Source: Firm-08 sp045546995
Lineage (GTDB): Bacteria > Bacillota > Clostridia > Oscillospirales > QAKW01
DNA: 64,000 nt
Assembly: GCA_045546995.1 (NCBI GenBank)
Contig: JAZQDW010000047.1
Location: forward strand, 22,908-86,907
Direction of reading: 5' to 3'
In this document: in pieces, positions 16,298 to 26,343 of the stretch
How the letters are laid out: the number at the start of each line of letters is the position of its first letter
Position numbering within the stretch: the first letter of the stretch is position 1
Notes under the pieces: generated by a model
Database searches by the model: none
What the model was told of the DNA's origin: nothing
The model's input: only the letters and a program-made list of their open reading frames with translations
Made by a program: the position numbers and the translations under genes

Positions 16298-18565
16298 CTA
16301 TTTTTTCTTTTTAAACATTCCGAAGATGCCGCCTTTTGATGAGGCGGGTTCCTCTTTCGCTTCGTCTTGGAAGGGATCCTCATAATACGGGGAAGGCTCG
16401 CTGCTGTCCACAAATTCGGGGGCAGGGGCGCCGCCTTTTTTGGCAGCCTTACGTTGTTCTTTTTCAGCCTTCTTTTCTTCTGCGGCCTTCTTTTTCTTGA
16501 AATCGGCCATATATTTGGCCATTTTCTTCATGGATTTGTACAGCTCGGGCCGGATCTCCAGCTTGGGCAGCAGACCGCTCTTCTGATCGGGGCCTACCAT
16601 CCACTCACTCAGCTGATCGGACATCTCCTGCAGCTCGGGCGACATATCAAAGCAATCCAAAAACGTATCCTCGTCGCAAATGATGGGCAAATTCCAAAGG
16701 ATCATCTGCTCCAGGGGATTTTCGCCCTGGTTTTTCAGGTCGGCCAGTTCCAGCCACATCCGGAAGCTCTTGGTCTTTTCGTTGGGCAGCTGACTTAAGG
16801 CGTAGTTTTGCAATTTTTCAAGCGCCTGCTCGTAGTCGGGGGTGATGGGATAACGGCTGTTGGCGATGGAAACGGCGCGGTTGATAACGTCCTCCACCGT
16901 TCCGGTACCGCCGGAAAGTTTGGAAATGGCGTTTTGAAGATGCAACAGACGGATGGTTTGATTGCAGATCTTCGGGGCATTTTCAAAGAACATAAAACCA
17001 CAGTTTCCGAGGGCTTTTTCGTCAATGACAAAGTAGGTAAATTTGAAATATGACCAGAAATTCTCTTTGATATTTTTAAGCTCTTCATCGGAGATGGGGG
17101 CAAGACCCATTCGTTCACAGAAATTGTTATGTCTGCCCAAATCTTCTTCAAAATTACATTTTTGAACGTTGGCGGCAGAAAAGCGGGTCTTCAGGAAATA
17201 GACACAGCGTTCCTGTACGCAGGCGCGGATATCTTGCCGTTGATACAGTTGTCCCAGTTCAACGCAGATGGCGTGGATCTCTTGATAATTGTTGCAAGCC
17301 TTGATGCGTTTTTGATGATACAGCGCAATGGCGTCGACGCCGCCCTCCATTTCGGAGATGAGCCGATACCATTCCTCATAGATCTCCTTGCTTTTGGCGT
17401 GCAGTTGTGTCAAAAATCCGACGATCTCTTCTGCGCCCTTGCTGAGCAGGAATTTGGTTTTGATGGATTTATAGACTTCCACGTATTCGGGGCAGGGGGA
17501 GACGTCGCTGCGCATTTCGATTCGCTGCATAATGGTTTCGTTGGGGATGATGCCGCGACGAACGAAGTGCTGCAGAATGCCGGCGATATATTGGTCGGCA
17601 AAGGCGTTTTGCAGGGGGGCGCCGGTCAACAGCGCCACCAGCTGCTTGGTCAGTTCAGTATCATCCTTACCGTCCAGCGCAGAAAGATCTTGCAAAAACA
17701 ACTGGGCGGTGGTAATGCCGCGATAATCGGCATTATAGCCCAGATTCAGTTCCCGGATCGCCTTTTCCAGCGAAGCGCAGTAGCTTTCAAAAGCAGTAGC
17801 GTCGCCGCCGGCAAACAAATGATAGGCGGGATATTTTTCAGGCTCCTGCTCCAGGGCGGAGAAGTCTACGTTGGTCTCTCCGGTGGCCAGCTCGAAAAAG
17901 TTTTCATAATTGGGGGCCTGCTCGACAAACATAATGCGCTTGAAGGTGGCATTTTGCAGGCTGTTGGCATTGGAAAAGGACAACTGATACCGCAGTGGGG
18001 TGGGCAAGGCGGTCAGAATACAGTAAATGGCGGCCTTAACGGTGGCCATATCCGTATTACCGACGATATACAGGGGGGCATCGTTGATACCGGCCAGCAG
18101 AGCGTGCACGCAGGCCATCAGGCGGTTCAGTTTTGCACGGTCCAGCTGCAGTGTTGCAAGGGCGCCGTCCATCGTAAGAGCCGCATCTTGCGCCAGTGTT
18201 TCGGGGATGTTTGCGGTCTCCTCGGCGGTAAAGCGGAAGTTGCTGTCTGCAATGGACAAAACGGTGTTGGGATCTGTCAACGCACCCTCGGCAGAATACA
18301 TAAAGCCATGGGCAAACATCTTAGGACGACCGTAGTTGTCCAGGCCACTGTAAATGGCGCGTAATGCACAAACCACGTTTTCATCCGAAATCATCTGATA
18401 AAGGCACAGATCGGTGGCATCTTTTGGGGGAAAAGCGGCAGTGGGAGTGCAACCGTTGCCCAATTTTTCAAAAAAGGAGATCATCGCCGGCGGTGTTTCG
18501 GGCGATACGTTTAAAAGTTGCCAGTTGTTACCGGGCTTACCGTAACAAGCTTGATAAAAAGTCAT
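16298..18565 (-). CDS. GAP1-like GTPase-associated protein
   Basis: A 755-residue soluble protein. Its N-terminus (YQACYGKPGNNWQLLNVSPE) and following ~250 residues resemble the GAP1 N-terminal domain (type 2), a family named for linkage to TRAFAC GTPases; the GTPase gene lies 13 bases upstream. The middle is helical without a recognised motif. The last ~80 residues are a lysine/glutamate-rich low-complexity segment ending in GIFGMFKKKK, suggesting a flexible charged tail that could touch membrane or nucleic acid. AAAGGAG precedes the ATG. The family call comes from pattern recognition and context and was not searched. Confidence 0.68.
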   Translation of the reverse strand: MTFYQACYGKPGNNWQLLNVSPETPPAMISFFEKLGNGCTPTAAFPPKDATDLCLYQMISDENVVCALRAIYSGLDNYGRPKMFAHGFMYSAEGALTDPNTVLSIADSNFRFTAEETANIPETLAQDAALTMDGALATLQLDRAKLNRLMACVHALLAGINDAPLYIVGNTDMATVKAAIYCILTALPTPLRYQLSFSNANSLQNATFKRIMFVEQAPNYENFFELATGETNVDFSALEQEPEKYPAYHLFAGGDATAFESYCASLEKAIRELNLGYNADYRGITTAQLFLQDLSALDGKDDTELTKQLVALLTGAPLQNAFADQYIAGILQHFVRRGIIPNETIMQRIEMRSDVSPCPEYVEVYKSIKTKFLLSKGAEEIVGFLTQLHAKSKEIYEEWYRLISEMEGGVDAIALYHQKRIKACNNYQEIHAICVELGQLYQRQDIRACVQERCVYFLKTRFSAANVQKCNFEEDLGRHNNFCERMGLAPISDEELKNIKENFWSYFKFTYFVIDEKALGNCGFMFFENAPKICNQTIRLLHLQNAISKLSGGTGTVEDVINRAVSIANSRYPITPDYEQALEKLQNYALSQLPNEKTKSFRMWLELADLKNQGENPLEQMILWNLPIICDEDTFLDCFDMSPELQEMSDQLSEWMVGPDQKSGLLPKLEIRPELYKSMKKMAKYMADFKKKKAAEEKKAEKEQRKAAKKGGAPAPEFVDSSEPSPYYEDPFQDEAKEEPASSKGGIFGMFKKKK

Positions 18566-18578
18566 GGTGGGCTCCTTT

Positions 18579-20150
18579 CTATTTGATCAAAGTTCTGTCA
18601 GCGTCTGTCATACGTCTCCATACGCCGTCCTGCAGGACCTCGGGATACTCTCTGACCGGATCCTCCTCGTACTCGGAAAATGCCTCGGGAGTTGCCTGCA
18701 GATAGGGCTTTTTAAACAGCTTTTTGATGTAGTGATAGCGGGTGGCCTGACGGATGGGGAAGGGGCGTTTGACGTGTTCGTTATAGCCGATGATGCCAAA
18801 TTGCTTGAACAGCCACAAAATAGGCTCCTCAATACGCATGGGATTGGGACGGCTGATGGGAGCAAAACCCTGATCCGTCTTTTCACAGGCGCAGCCGATG
18901 GCGCTGACGGCAAAGAAGTTATAGTTCCAGTATTCGTTCATCAGGTTTTGGCAAACGGTGTTGGCGTCGGGGTTGTTGAGCATCAGCTCTTTGAGCTCGC
19001 CGGCCAGCTTGTTAAATACCTTGGCGTCAAACTTTAAAGTGGCCAGGCCGGTGTGGGGATCACGCTCGGCGACCTGTACCTGCTCCTGCGCCAGCTGGGG
19101 CAGGATGCCTGCGCATTGGTCGCTCTTGGAAACACAGATGGCGATGGGAACCGAAGTCTTTTTGCCCTGCTGTGACTCGAGCACCGTGTGCAGGGTGTTT
19201 AGTACCAACCCGGGGGGATCAATTGCTCCTGCGTTGGCACCGGGCAGAAAGCCCAGCTGTTTGGGGTCGATCAGCAGGATCAGACCGTCAGAATGCTTGA
19301 CAAAGCTGGAAAAACGTACCATATCGTTGGCGTTACGGCAGTTTTCACCGGCGATATCGTACAATACGATGGTGTCGGTGCGCTGTTTGCCGTTGACAAG
19401 GCGAACGATATCATAAAACATAGGCTGGGACAGGGAGCCGGGCGCCGTACTGAAGGGCAGCGGCACACCCTTGGCAACCTTGTTGTTGGTGATAAAGTTG
19501 GTTTCGTGGTCGGTGGTGAAATAGGCGGACAGACCGGATTTGGAAACACAGTTGGTCATATTCTTCAGCAGCTGGCTGATATATACCGTCTTACCGGAAC
19601 CGGTAATGCCGATGATGGAGATGAATTTTACCGGGGTCTTGCCGTATTTCATAGGTAGCGGGTTGTGACAATGGGGGCAAACACGGCGATAGGTCTCCTG
19701 ATTGAAGGCGTCTACCGCATGGGTGACAAAGCCGTCAGCGTCGGCAACCAGCGTCTGGATGCCGTTGCCCTTGCTGATGATGGGGAGCTTCCAGGGGGAC
19801 AGCGTGCCGTTACGCTCGCTCTGCTCGGTGGTTCTGCCCTCAAATTTGTTCCAGAATTCCTGGTATTTTTCATCGTCACGGGACAAAAACTGCTTGTGCA
19901 GGTTGTATGCCATCCGTTTTCTTTTCCGCTCGGTGTCGGTATCGGCCAGATCAATGTCGATCTCGGTGAAGCCCAGCTTTGCCTCGATCTCACGTACGTT
20001 GGTAAAGGAGGTCTCGGCACGGAAATGAACAGCGGTATGGGGGAAGGGCGCGCCGTTGCCGCCGGAGGCCAGATTGAAGCAATAGGGGCAAACAATGCCA
20101 AAGGCCGCATCGGGCGCAATGGGATTTTGATTTTGATTCTGATTTTGCAT
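18579..20150 (-). CDS. TRAFAC-type GTPase with split zinc-ribbon cysteines
   Basis: A 523-residue GTPase. The P-loop is G181-ITGSGK-T188, the Mg-binding G3 motif DIAGE starts at D265, and the base-specificity G4 motif SKSD is at 341-344, so nucleotide binding looks intact. Two CxxC pairs, C21/C24 and C158/C161, probably form one zinc ribbon interrupted by ~130 charged residues. The architecture recalls the double-GTPase (DO-GTPase2-like) family linked to GAP1 proteins, and a GAP1-like gene does follow. The extreme N-terminus is a run of Gln-Asn repeats. GGAG precedes the ATG. Likely the regulated NTPase switch of the operon. Confidence 0.8.
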   Translation of the reverse strand: MQNQNQNQNPIAPDAAFGIVCPYCFNLASGGNGAPFPHTAVHFRAETSFTNVREIEAKLGFTEIDIDLADTDTERKRKRMAYNLHKQFLSRDDEKYQEFWNKFEGRTTEQSERNGTLSPWKLPIISKGNGIQTLVADADGFVTHAVDAFNQETYRRVCPHCHNPLPMKYGKTPVKFISIIGITGSGKTVYISQLLKNMTNCVSKSGLSAYFTTDHETNFITNNKVAKGVPLPFSTAPGSLSQPMFYDIVRLVNGKQRTDTIVLYDIAGENCRNANDMVRFSSFVKHSDGLILLIDPKQLGFLPGANAGAIDPPGLVLNTLHTVLESQQGKKTSVPIAICVSKSDQCAGILPQLAQEQVQVAERDPHTGLATLKFDAKVFNKLAGELKELMLNNPDANTVCQNLMNEYWNYNFFAVSAIGCACEKTDQGFAPISRPNPMRIEEPILWLFKQFGIIGYNEHVKRPFPIRQATRYHYIKKLFKKPYLQATPEAFSEYEEDPVREYPEVLQDGVWRRMTDADRTLIK

Positions 20151-20164
20151 GGTACGTCTCCTGT

Positions 20165-20848
20165 TTACTTGATTTTTATGCCGGGGTTATTGGTTAAGAA
20201 GGAAAGGTGCTCGTGCTCGGGTACGTGAACGTAAAAACTGCCGCCGTGCTTGACCACGTCGTCCGGGAAGGTATAGGTGTGCTGGCGGATGCTGTATTTC
20301 AGCGTACCGCCCACCATTTCGGGATGGGCGCGGGGCAGGCGGACCTGATGAAATCCGCTGTAAACACGGGTCTTTTTAAATAAGAAGCCTTTTTCCACAT
20401 AGTACGGGAAGCTTTCGATGGTCACGTCCAGCGTCATGGTAAAGGTGTGCTGGGTCGGGTTGGCGACGTCGTTGAGATAGATCTGCATATCCTCGCCCTC
20501 GATCTGCACGCCGTATACGCCGTAAACACCCGGTTTTTCATTGATGGCCATGCCGTTTTCGCGGCGCAGGGCCTCGTGGGTGACGTAATAGATCTGCCAG
20601 CCGGTTTTACGGTCGTAGATCATTTTGTCCTCCAGCAGGCGGGGCATGGCGGTGGACAGGATGTTGCGCAGCTTGTCCTGGTTTTCGGCGGGAGTGAGCT
20701 GTACCTGTTCTTTCTTTTCGGCAAAAATCACCAGAAAATGATACAGATTGAAGGTTTTCCAGTCCAGACACAGCTTGTTTCCGGCCAATACGACCTTCCG
20801 CAGGTCGTAGATATATTTTTCATCATCTGCAATAAAACTCAGTTTCAT
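20165..20848 (-). CDS. Unrecognised 227-residue protein
   Basis: No family is recognised. The sequence is soluble, with a helical region (~20-100) and a beta-rich second half with many aromatic residues. KKTRVYSGFHQVRLPRAHPE and the closing VHVPEHEHLSFLTNN look like strands of a beta sandwich. No signal peptide or membrane segment. It sits 14 bases upstream of the GTPase gene and 41 downstream of the 627-residue gene in the operon. An FHA-like or adaptor domain is conceivable but not supported by a motif. Confidence 0.7.
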   Translation of the reverse strand: MKLSFIADDEKYIYDLRKVVLAGNKLCLDWKTFNLYHFLVIFAEKKEQVQLTPAENQDKLRNILSTAMPRLLEDKMIYDRKTGWQIYYVTHEALRRENGMAINEKPGVYGVYGVQIEGEDMQIYLNDVANPTQHTFTMTLDVTIESFPYYVEKGFLFKKTRVYSGFHQVRLPRAHPEMVGGTLKYSIRQHTYTFPDDVVKHGGSFYVHVPEHEHLSFLTNNPGIKIK

Positions 20849-20889
20849 TTTACATCTCTTTTCTGCGAAGTAATTTTAGGGGTCAGCGG

Positions 20890-22773
20890 TTAAAATTTCA
20901 GGTTGGAGCCCTGCAGGTCGATCAGACGGATGACCTCCAGATTGCTGTCCGAACCGGTATTGAAAAAGTGCACCTTGTTGTCCCGGGTCAGCGTGCTTTC
21001 AAAATGCCGTAACAAATCGGAAGGGTACATGGAACCGCCGCTGACGGTGTGGGTGCGGAACATATAGGTGGACAGACCCACGGTGGAAGGGAAGTTGCCG
21101 TGCAGGTATACCCGGCTTTCCAGCTGTTGGTTGATGATCTGGCTGAGAATGGTATACACGTTGGCGGCGGCGTTGTTGATACGGGCTTCCCACTCTTTGA
21201 TGAAGGGGAGCTCGAAGATGTCTTTGTTGTTGTCAATAATCTCCTGACACATGAGATATAACTCATTGAGACAGTTCTGATAGGTGGAGTTGGGAGAAAC
21301 GATCTTTTTAAGATGCTTCTTTCCGTTGTCTGTGTTCAGATAGTTTTCGGCCATGATCTTGTACAGATCGCCCAGGGTGGCAAAACGGTCGGCGGGCAAC
21401 AGACGGTTAAATTCGTTGATGAGATCGGCGATGACGAGACGCAGCTGCTTGGACGAGGCGATCATCTCGTTGATCTTGCTCTTGGCCAGCTTGGCAATGG
21501 TGTCCGTCTGCAGGCTGTGCATCAGCATATCCTTGACGTAGGCGGCAACCGGTTTGTTGCGATTGATGGTGGTGACGCCTGCCTGCGAAAACAGCTCGTC
21601 CAGTTCGTGCTCCCGCAGTTGGGCCATTTCGTGGGCCGAAACGTTTTCGATGAGGTATTCCTCGTACAGATCGATACAGGTATTGATCAATCCGGAAACG
21701 TTGGCATCGTTATAAACGTTGTCCTTGATAAAGGATTCCAGCGAGTCCTCCCACATCATAGAGGCGCACTGGGCATAGGGCATGGAGGTGATGGTGTTGG
21801 GGTCGAAATTCTGAATGCTTTTCAGCGGCAAGTGCTTGATGGGAGAAAGGTCGAAGGTGACGTTCTGCTTGGAAAGGTATTCGTGGATACAGCTGATCTT
21901 GCCGCCGTAAATACCCAGCTTTTTCTGCCAGTCGATCCGTTCCTCCTGCATACCGACGTTTTTCAACAGGCGGTCAATGGCCTGCAACAGCACGTCGTAG
22001 ATCTGCAGGGCGATATCTCTGTTAGGACGGTCCTTAAAGGCATAGGCAATGGTATTGATCTTGTTGCTGTACAGGGCGGTCACGATATTGCGATAACCCT
22101 CGTCATCGTGACTGCCGATGGCATCATTGTTGGAAATAATGATCAGACCGGCGGCCAGCGTCATCAGTTCGCTGATATCTACAGTATTGTCACGGATGCC
22201 ACGGGTGGCCATGACAACGGTACCGTGGTACGGCATCTGGTTTTCCATCCGCAGATCGCAGATATAATCACGGATCTCCTTGGCCAGGGTACGGGAAGAA
22301 ATGGAATCATCCAGCAGTACGATGGCCAGCGAGCGTACCTCGTCAACAACGGTCGTTTTGATTTGGTCGATGGCCATATAACACTGCTTGAAATCCTCCA
22401 GCGTTTTCATCTGACAGGTGTCGATCAGGTTATAGCAACACCACTGACTCATTTCCGTAAAAGCCCGATCATTCCGCTTGATCTGGTCCAGACGGTTGCG
22501 GAATTCGTCCTCACTGCAGGCCTGACCGGTGCGGATGTCCGTCCATTGACAGCCGGTTTCCGTTACCTGATAGGCGGTGTAGGCAATTGTATTGTAAGCT
22601 TGCATCCAAATACTTTCTGTCTTTTCGTAAATGGGCGCAAAATAATCTTCCTTATTTATATTAGAAAAGATCAATGCAGGAAAATGGGGCATATTACCCA
22701 CGATTTCCGTAGCATTGTAAATTCCTTCCATACTTTTGATGGTTTTTTGAAGCATTTCAGATATGCTGTTCAC
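20890..22773 (-). CDS. Unrecognised 627-residue protein, partner of the tubulin-like protein
   Basis: No family is recognised. I start it at the GTG at 22773 because GGAGG lies seven bases upstream; an upstream in-frame codon at 22803 would add ten residues lacking a ribosome site. The protein is soluble and mainly helical. Residues ~150-270 alternate strand and helix (RSLAIVLLDDSISSR, GTVVMATRGIRDN, TLAAGLIIISNNDAIGS), like a Rossmann or divergent tubulin/vWA core, but no nucleotide-binding signature is clear. The C-terminus (ESTLTRDNKVHFFNTGSDS) is more beta-like. It directly follows the tubulin-like gene. Confidence 0.7.
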   Translation of the reverse strand: MNSISEMLQKTIKSMEGIYNATEIVGNMPHFPALIFSNINKEDYFAPIYEKTESIWMQAYNTIAYTAYQVTETGCQWTDIRTGQACSEDEFRNRLDQIKRNDRAFTEMSQWCCYNLIDTCQMKTLEDFKQCYMAIDQIKTTVVDEVRSLAIVLLDDSISSRTLAKEIRDYICDLRMENQMPYHGTVVMATRGIRDNTVDISELMTLAAGLIIISNNDAIGSHDDEGYRNIVTALYSNKINTIAYAFKDRPNRDIALQIYDVLLQAIDRLLKNVGMQEERIDWQKKLGIYGGKISCIHEYLSKQNVTFDLSPIKHLPLKSIQNFDPNTITSMPYAQCASMMWEDSLESFIKDNVYNDANVSGLINTCIDLYEEYLIENVSAHEMAQLREHELDELFSQAGVTTINRNKPVAAYVKDMLMHSLQTDTIAKLAKSKINEMIASSKQLRLVIADLINEFNRLLPADRFATLGDLYKIMAENYLNTDNGKKHLKKIVSPNSTYQNCLNELYLMCQEIIDNNKDIFELPFIKEWEARINNAAANVYTILSQIINQQLESRVYLHGNFPSTVGLSTYMFRTHTVSGGSMYPSDLLRHFESTLTRDNKVHFFNTGSDSNLEVIRLIDLQGSNLKF

Positions 22774-22836
22774 CGTTTTCCCTCCAATAGGACTTAGCCG
22801 CACGCCGAAATTGACGTGCGGCTAAGTGTGATGTAG

Positions 22837-25800
22837 TTAGATATTTGCCAGCTCGGCGGCGAATTCGTTTGCAAACTGATGGATCTCGTCAAACTTCAGC
22901 GCGAAAGAGGTTCTGGCTCTGGCCAGGATCTTTGCGGAAGAGTTGATGTTCTTTTCATCGCTGAACATCAGCTTGGTCTTTTCGGTAGCGGCCTCTACTT
23001 CGTCGGGGGCGCTGACCTTCTTGGCGCGGGCAGAAGCCTTGATGGCATCCAGTACGTCTGCCTCAAAGGCGGAGTAGGCCAGGAATGCGCTGTACAGCGG
23101 CAGGTGCTCGCCGTAGGGGGTGGAATCGATGGTGGTCAGTTCCACGGTATCGGTCAGACCGAATTTGTTTTGGATGTTGCATTTGAAGGTGTAGTTATCG
23201 GGCACCTCAATGACGTTACAGCACAGTGCGGTAACAAAGCTCTGTACCATACCGGACTGGGTCAGCAGGTTGGCCATGGCGGTCAGTGCGCCGCGGATGG
23301 CGTTGTAGCGCTTCTCGGCCAGCTCGGTGTTGGCAACCAAGGTCTCGTACAGGCTCTTGTAGGAGAATACGACGTCGTCAGCGCAACGGTCCTCGTAACC
23401 GGCGGTGCCGATGGAGGGAACGAATCTCTCTGCGGCGATGGCATAAGAGGTCTTCAGCGTGGTGTCGAAATCACCGGAGAAGAATACGTCGGCGGCTTCC
23501 TTGCTGTCCAGCTTGGCCAGCGCGGTCTTCATGGCGTCTTCGGGCAGAATGCTGGAAAGCATGACCTTCAGTTTGTCCATGTTCTTGCCTTCTACCAGTT
23601 GGCCGATGGCGGCAACCATTTCGTCAATGGCGGCGGCATCCAGCGTGTTGATAAAGAAGTCTTTACCGGTTTCCGTGCCGCGGTCTCTGCTGGCGAAGAT
23701 GCCGTAGGCCTTGGCCTTTTCGAGCATAGAGATCTTGGTCTTGGTGCTGTCGTTCTTGTCGCTTTCGGGGATACAGCTCAGCGGGATGATATCGTATTCC
23801 ATACCCTTGGTACGGGCGTCGCGGCTGGAGATCTCATAGATGTAACGGCCGGTGTGGGAGGGAGCAGACTTATAGTTGTTCAGACCCTGATAGCCGAAGA
23901 AGGGAATACCGCAGCGCAGCTCCAAAAAGCTGATTCTACCGGGATCGTTACCGGCGATGATCTCAAACTTGGAACCGATGGGCAGGCCGGCCTGATACTG
24001 CTTGACAGCGCTGACGATCAGGGGAGCGCCCTGGGGAACGTAGCAGTAAGCAATGCTGGAGGCGTTGGCCAGCTGATAGTTGGGGCTCTGCCAGAACAGG
24101 GGGGCGGCGCTGGAGGAAACGGGCAGAACGATGTTCTTGTAGATGTTGGTCTGCAGCTCGTCGGGGTTGGTGGTGCCGAATTTAACACCCAGATAGGTCT
24201 CGGTGCTCTTCTGGCAATGCTCTTCCAATTCGCTGACAAAGTGAGCGTTGATGATGCTGACGATCTTATCCTCGTTCTGGGAGATCCACTCGTCGTCGTT
24301 GGCAAGACAGGTCATGAAGTTGGAGAAGATGTCGCCGATCTTCATGGCTTCCAGCTCGGCATCCAGGCTCTTCTTCAGTTCAACGTCGTTGATGGAAAGG
24401 ATCTTGACGGCGAATTCATCGGTGGTGAATTCGTTGCTGTCAAAGGCGTTGGCATTGGCGGTAAAGGTGTTCTGCAGCTCGCGCAGGACGGTCTCCATCT
24501 TGGAGAAGTACTCGCTGTACAGCTCCTCTACCTGCTTCTTCAGGGTGGTCAGAATCTCGTTCATGGTCTGCAGGGTCTTGACCTCGGCATCCATTACGCA
24601 GTAGTTACGGAAGGCGTCGATCAGCTGATTGCCCTTCTTCTTGCGGTTGAGAACGTTGGAGTTCTTAAAGTTGTTGAGCGCAACGCCGTAGTCGTCATCC
24701 TTTTGATTCATATTGGTCATTGCCAGGCTCAGTCTTCTGCTGTTCTCGGCGATCATACCGTCAATGGCGTTTTTGATATCCTTGGCCTTTACGGTGTGCA
24801 GGAAGGCAGCGGCGTAGAAGGGACCCTTTTCATAATCGGTGGCAAAGCCGATCAATTTGGCGAAAATGCGGTTGATCAGAGAGTGAGCGGTACCGGTGGC
24901 CAGCACAGCCTTTCTGTCCAGTTTTTCCAGCAAGGCGCGCTTGTTGGCTTCCAGACCGCCGGCAATTCTGGACAGGTCGTCCTTGTACATCTTATCCAGT
25001 ACGGAGGGATATTGGGCGCTGGTGGAGCAGGCCAGAGCCTGATCGTACAGCAACGGGATCTCAACGGCATAAGGACGAACGGCGCCCACGCCGCTTCTCA
25101 GATCGCGCAGGATCGCTTCATAGTCCAGTTTGTTTTCTTTGATAAATACGTTGACGTCGTTGTCAGTGGGATAGGTCTCGTTGATCTTGGCAAACTTGGC
25201 AAAGATCTTGGAGGTGAGATAGGTGGTGATATCGGCAAAGGGCATATAGGTGCAGGAAGCGCCCAGTACCAGATAAGCGTGGTTGGCACCGTGGGTCTTT
25301 TTGGAGTGAGAGATCAGCGTGGGGAAGTTGGAGATAACCGAATCGATGGTGGATTCGCCCTCTTGCTTTACCAAAAAGTCCATTACGAAGGTGGAAACCA
25401 CGTTCATGGCATAGCGATAGGGATTGGGCTGGGTGATGCCGTTGGCATCGGTGGCGGTCACCAGTACGGCGTAATCTACGGGCTTTTCCTTGGAACGGAT
25501 TTCAAAACCGCCGTAGAACTGCTCCCACTGATCGCCGTTGTTGGCAAAGTTCATGCAATAGTCCAGCTCTTTCATAGAAGCGTAGCCGGTGCACATAATG
25601 GCCTCGCGGGCGGCAGTGTCCAGTTTGGGATTGGACAGGTTGACGTCGGGCAGGAAGAAGTAACCGAATACCTGCGCATCGCCCCACTGCTGATCGGCGA
25701 TCATCTTGCGGATCAGATAGCAGATGTCCAGGAAGGTGCCGGCGCCGGTACCACCGCCGATACCGGTGAACAGATGGATCTTCACAGTAGCGCCGGGCAT

Positions 25801-26310
25801 GGCGGTTCTGGCTTCTTTGACAACGGTGGTGATCTTCTCCAACAGAACGGCGGCGTGCTGGAACAGCAGGGCGCGACCGGCCTGACGGACACCGCAGGCA
25901 CCGGACTTGGTGTCGTCAACGTTGATGGCCTGGCCTTCCGGCTCGGTGGCGATGGATTTCAGCCAGGTGTAGGCCGGATCGGTCAGCAGCGTCTCGCTGG
26001 ACAGGAAGGAGCCGATGTTTTTGCAACCGATATTGTAAAATTCCTGAGGAGCCAGAGCGCCAACGCCGCTGTCAACGCCGCTGACGTCACTGTCGATACA
26101 CAGGAAATATGCGTTCTTGTAGGTCTTGATGGCCGATTGAGGGTCATCGCTTTGCAGACGGGTGTAGATGTCTTTCTTGATGGTCTTCAGACAGCTTTTA
26201 CCGGTACCACCCAAACCAATGAAAATGTTGGTACTGGTGGTGGACTGTTCGGAGGTCTGGCCAACGGGTACGATACCGCCGCCTTCGGTGATCAATAATT
26301 TTTGGTACAT
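22837..26310 (-). CDS. Large tubulin/FtsZ-like protein (Tubulin_2 / FtsZl1-like)
   Basis: A 1157-residue GTP-binding cytoskeletal-type protein. IFIGLGGTGKSCLKTI (about 30-45) is the N-terminal nucleotide-binding strand, and the tubulin signature loop is GGGTGAG at 185-191 within HLFTGIGGGTGAGTFLD. VDDTKSGACGVRQAGRAL corresponds to the loop before it. The remaining ~850 residues form a very long C-terminal region of unknown fold without membrane helices. FtsZ is ~380 residues, so this is not a division FtsZ. Related large tubulin-like proteins have been proposed to act in membrane remodelling and are often beside vWA genes, as here. TAAGGAG precedes the ATG. Confidence 0.85.
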   Translation of the reverse strand: MYQKLLITEGGGIVPVGQTSEQSTTSTNIFIGLGGTGKSCLKTIKKDIYTRLQSDDPQSAIKTYKNAYFLCIDSDVSGVDSGVGALAPQEFYNIGCKNIGSFLSSETLLTDPAYTWLKSIATEPEGQAINVDDTKSGACGVRQAGRALLFQHAAVLLEKITTVVKEARTAMPGATVKIHLFTGIGGGTGAGTFLDICYLIRKMIADQQWGDAQVFGYFFLPDVNLSNPKLDTAAREAIMCTGYASMKELDYCMNFANNGDQWEQFYGGFEIRSKEKPVDYAVLVTATDANGITQPNPYRYAMNVVSTFVMDFLVKQEGESTIDSVISNFPTLISHSKKTHGANHAYLVLGASCTYMPFADITTYLTSKIFAKFAKINETYPTDNDVNVFIKENKLDYEAILRDLRSGVGAVRPYAVEIPLLYDQALACSTSAQYPSVLDKMYKDDLSRIAGGLEANKRALLEKLDRKAVLATGTAHSLINRIFAKLIGFATDYEKGPFYAAAFLHTVKAKDIKNAIDGMIAENSRRLSLAMTNMNQKDDDYGVALNNFKNSNVLNRKKKGNQLIDAFRNYCVMDAEVKTLQTMNEILTTLKKQVEELYSEYFSKMETVLRELQNTFTANANAFDSNEFTTDEFAVKILSINDVELKKSLDAELEAMKIGDIFSNFMTCLANDDEWISQNEDKIVSIINAHFVSELEEHCQKSTETYLGVKFGTTNPDELQTNIYKNIVLPVSSSAAPLFWQSPNYQLANASSIAYCYVPQGAPLIVSAVKQYQAGLPIGSKFEIIAGNDPGRISFLELRCGIPFFGYQGLNNYKSAPSHTGRYIYEISSRDARTKGMEYDIIPLSCIPESDKNDSTKTKISMLEKAKAYGIFASRDRGTETGKDFFINTLDAAAIDEMVAAIGQLVEGKNMDKLKVMLSSILPEDAMKTALAKLDSKEAADVFFSGDFDTTLKTSYAIAAERFVPSIGTAGYEDRCADDVVFSYKSLYETLVANTELAEKRYNAIRGALTAMANLLTQSGMVQSFVTALCCNVIEVPDNYTFKCNIQNKFGLTDTVELTTIDSTPYGEHLPLYSAFLAYSAFEADVLDAIKASARAKKVSAPDEVEAATEKTKLMFSDEKNINSSAKILARARTSFALKFDEIHQFANEFAAELANI

Positions 26311-26343
26311 AGTGGTTATCTCCTTAATTTATTTTTATTAAAA

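Noticed and set aside
22879..26298. A 1139-codon open frame on the plus strand, antisense to the tubulin-like gene
   Set aside because: It has no ribosome site, reads as Gly/Val/His-rich low-complexity protein, and is explained by codon bias of the real gene on the other strand, which has recognisable tubulin motifs.
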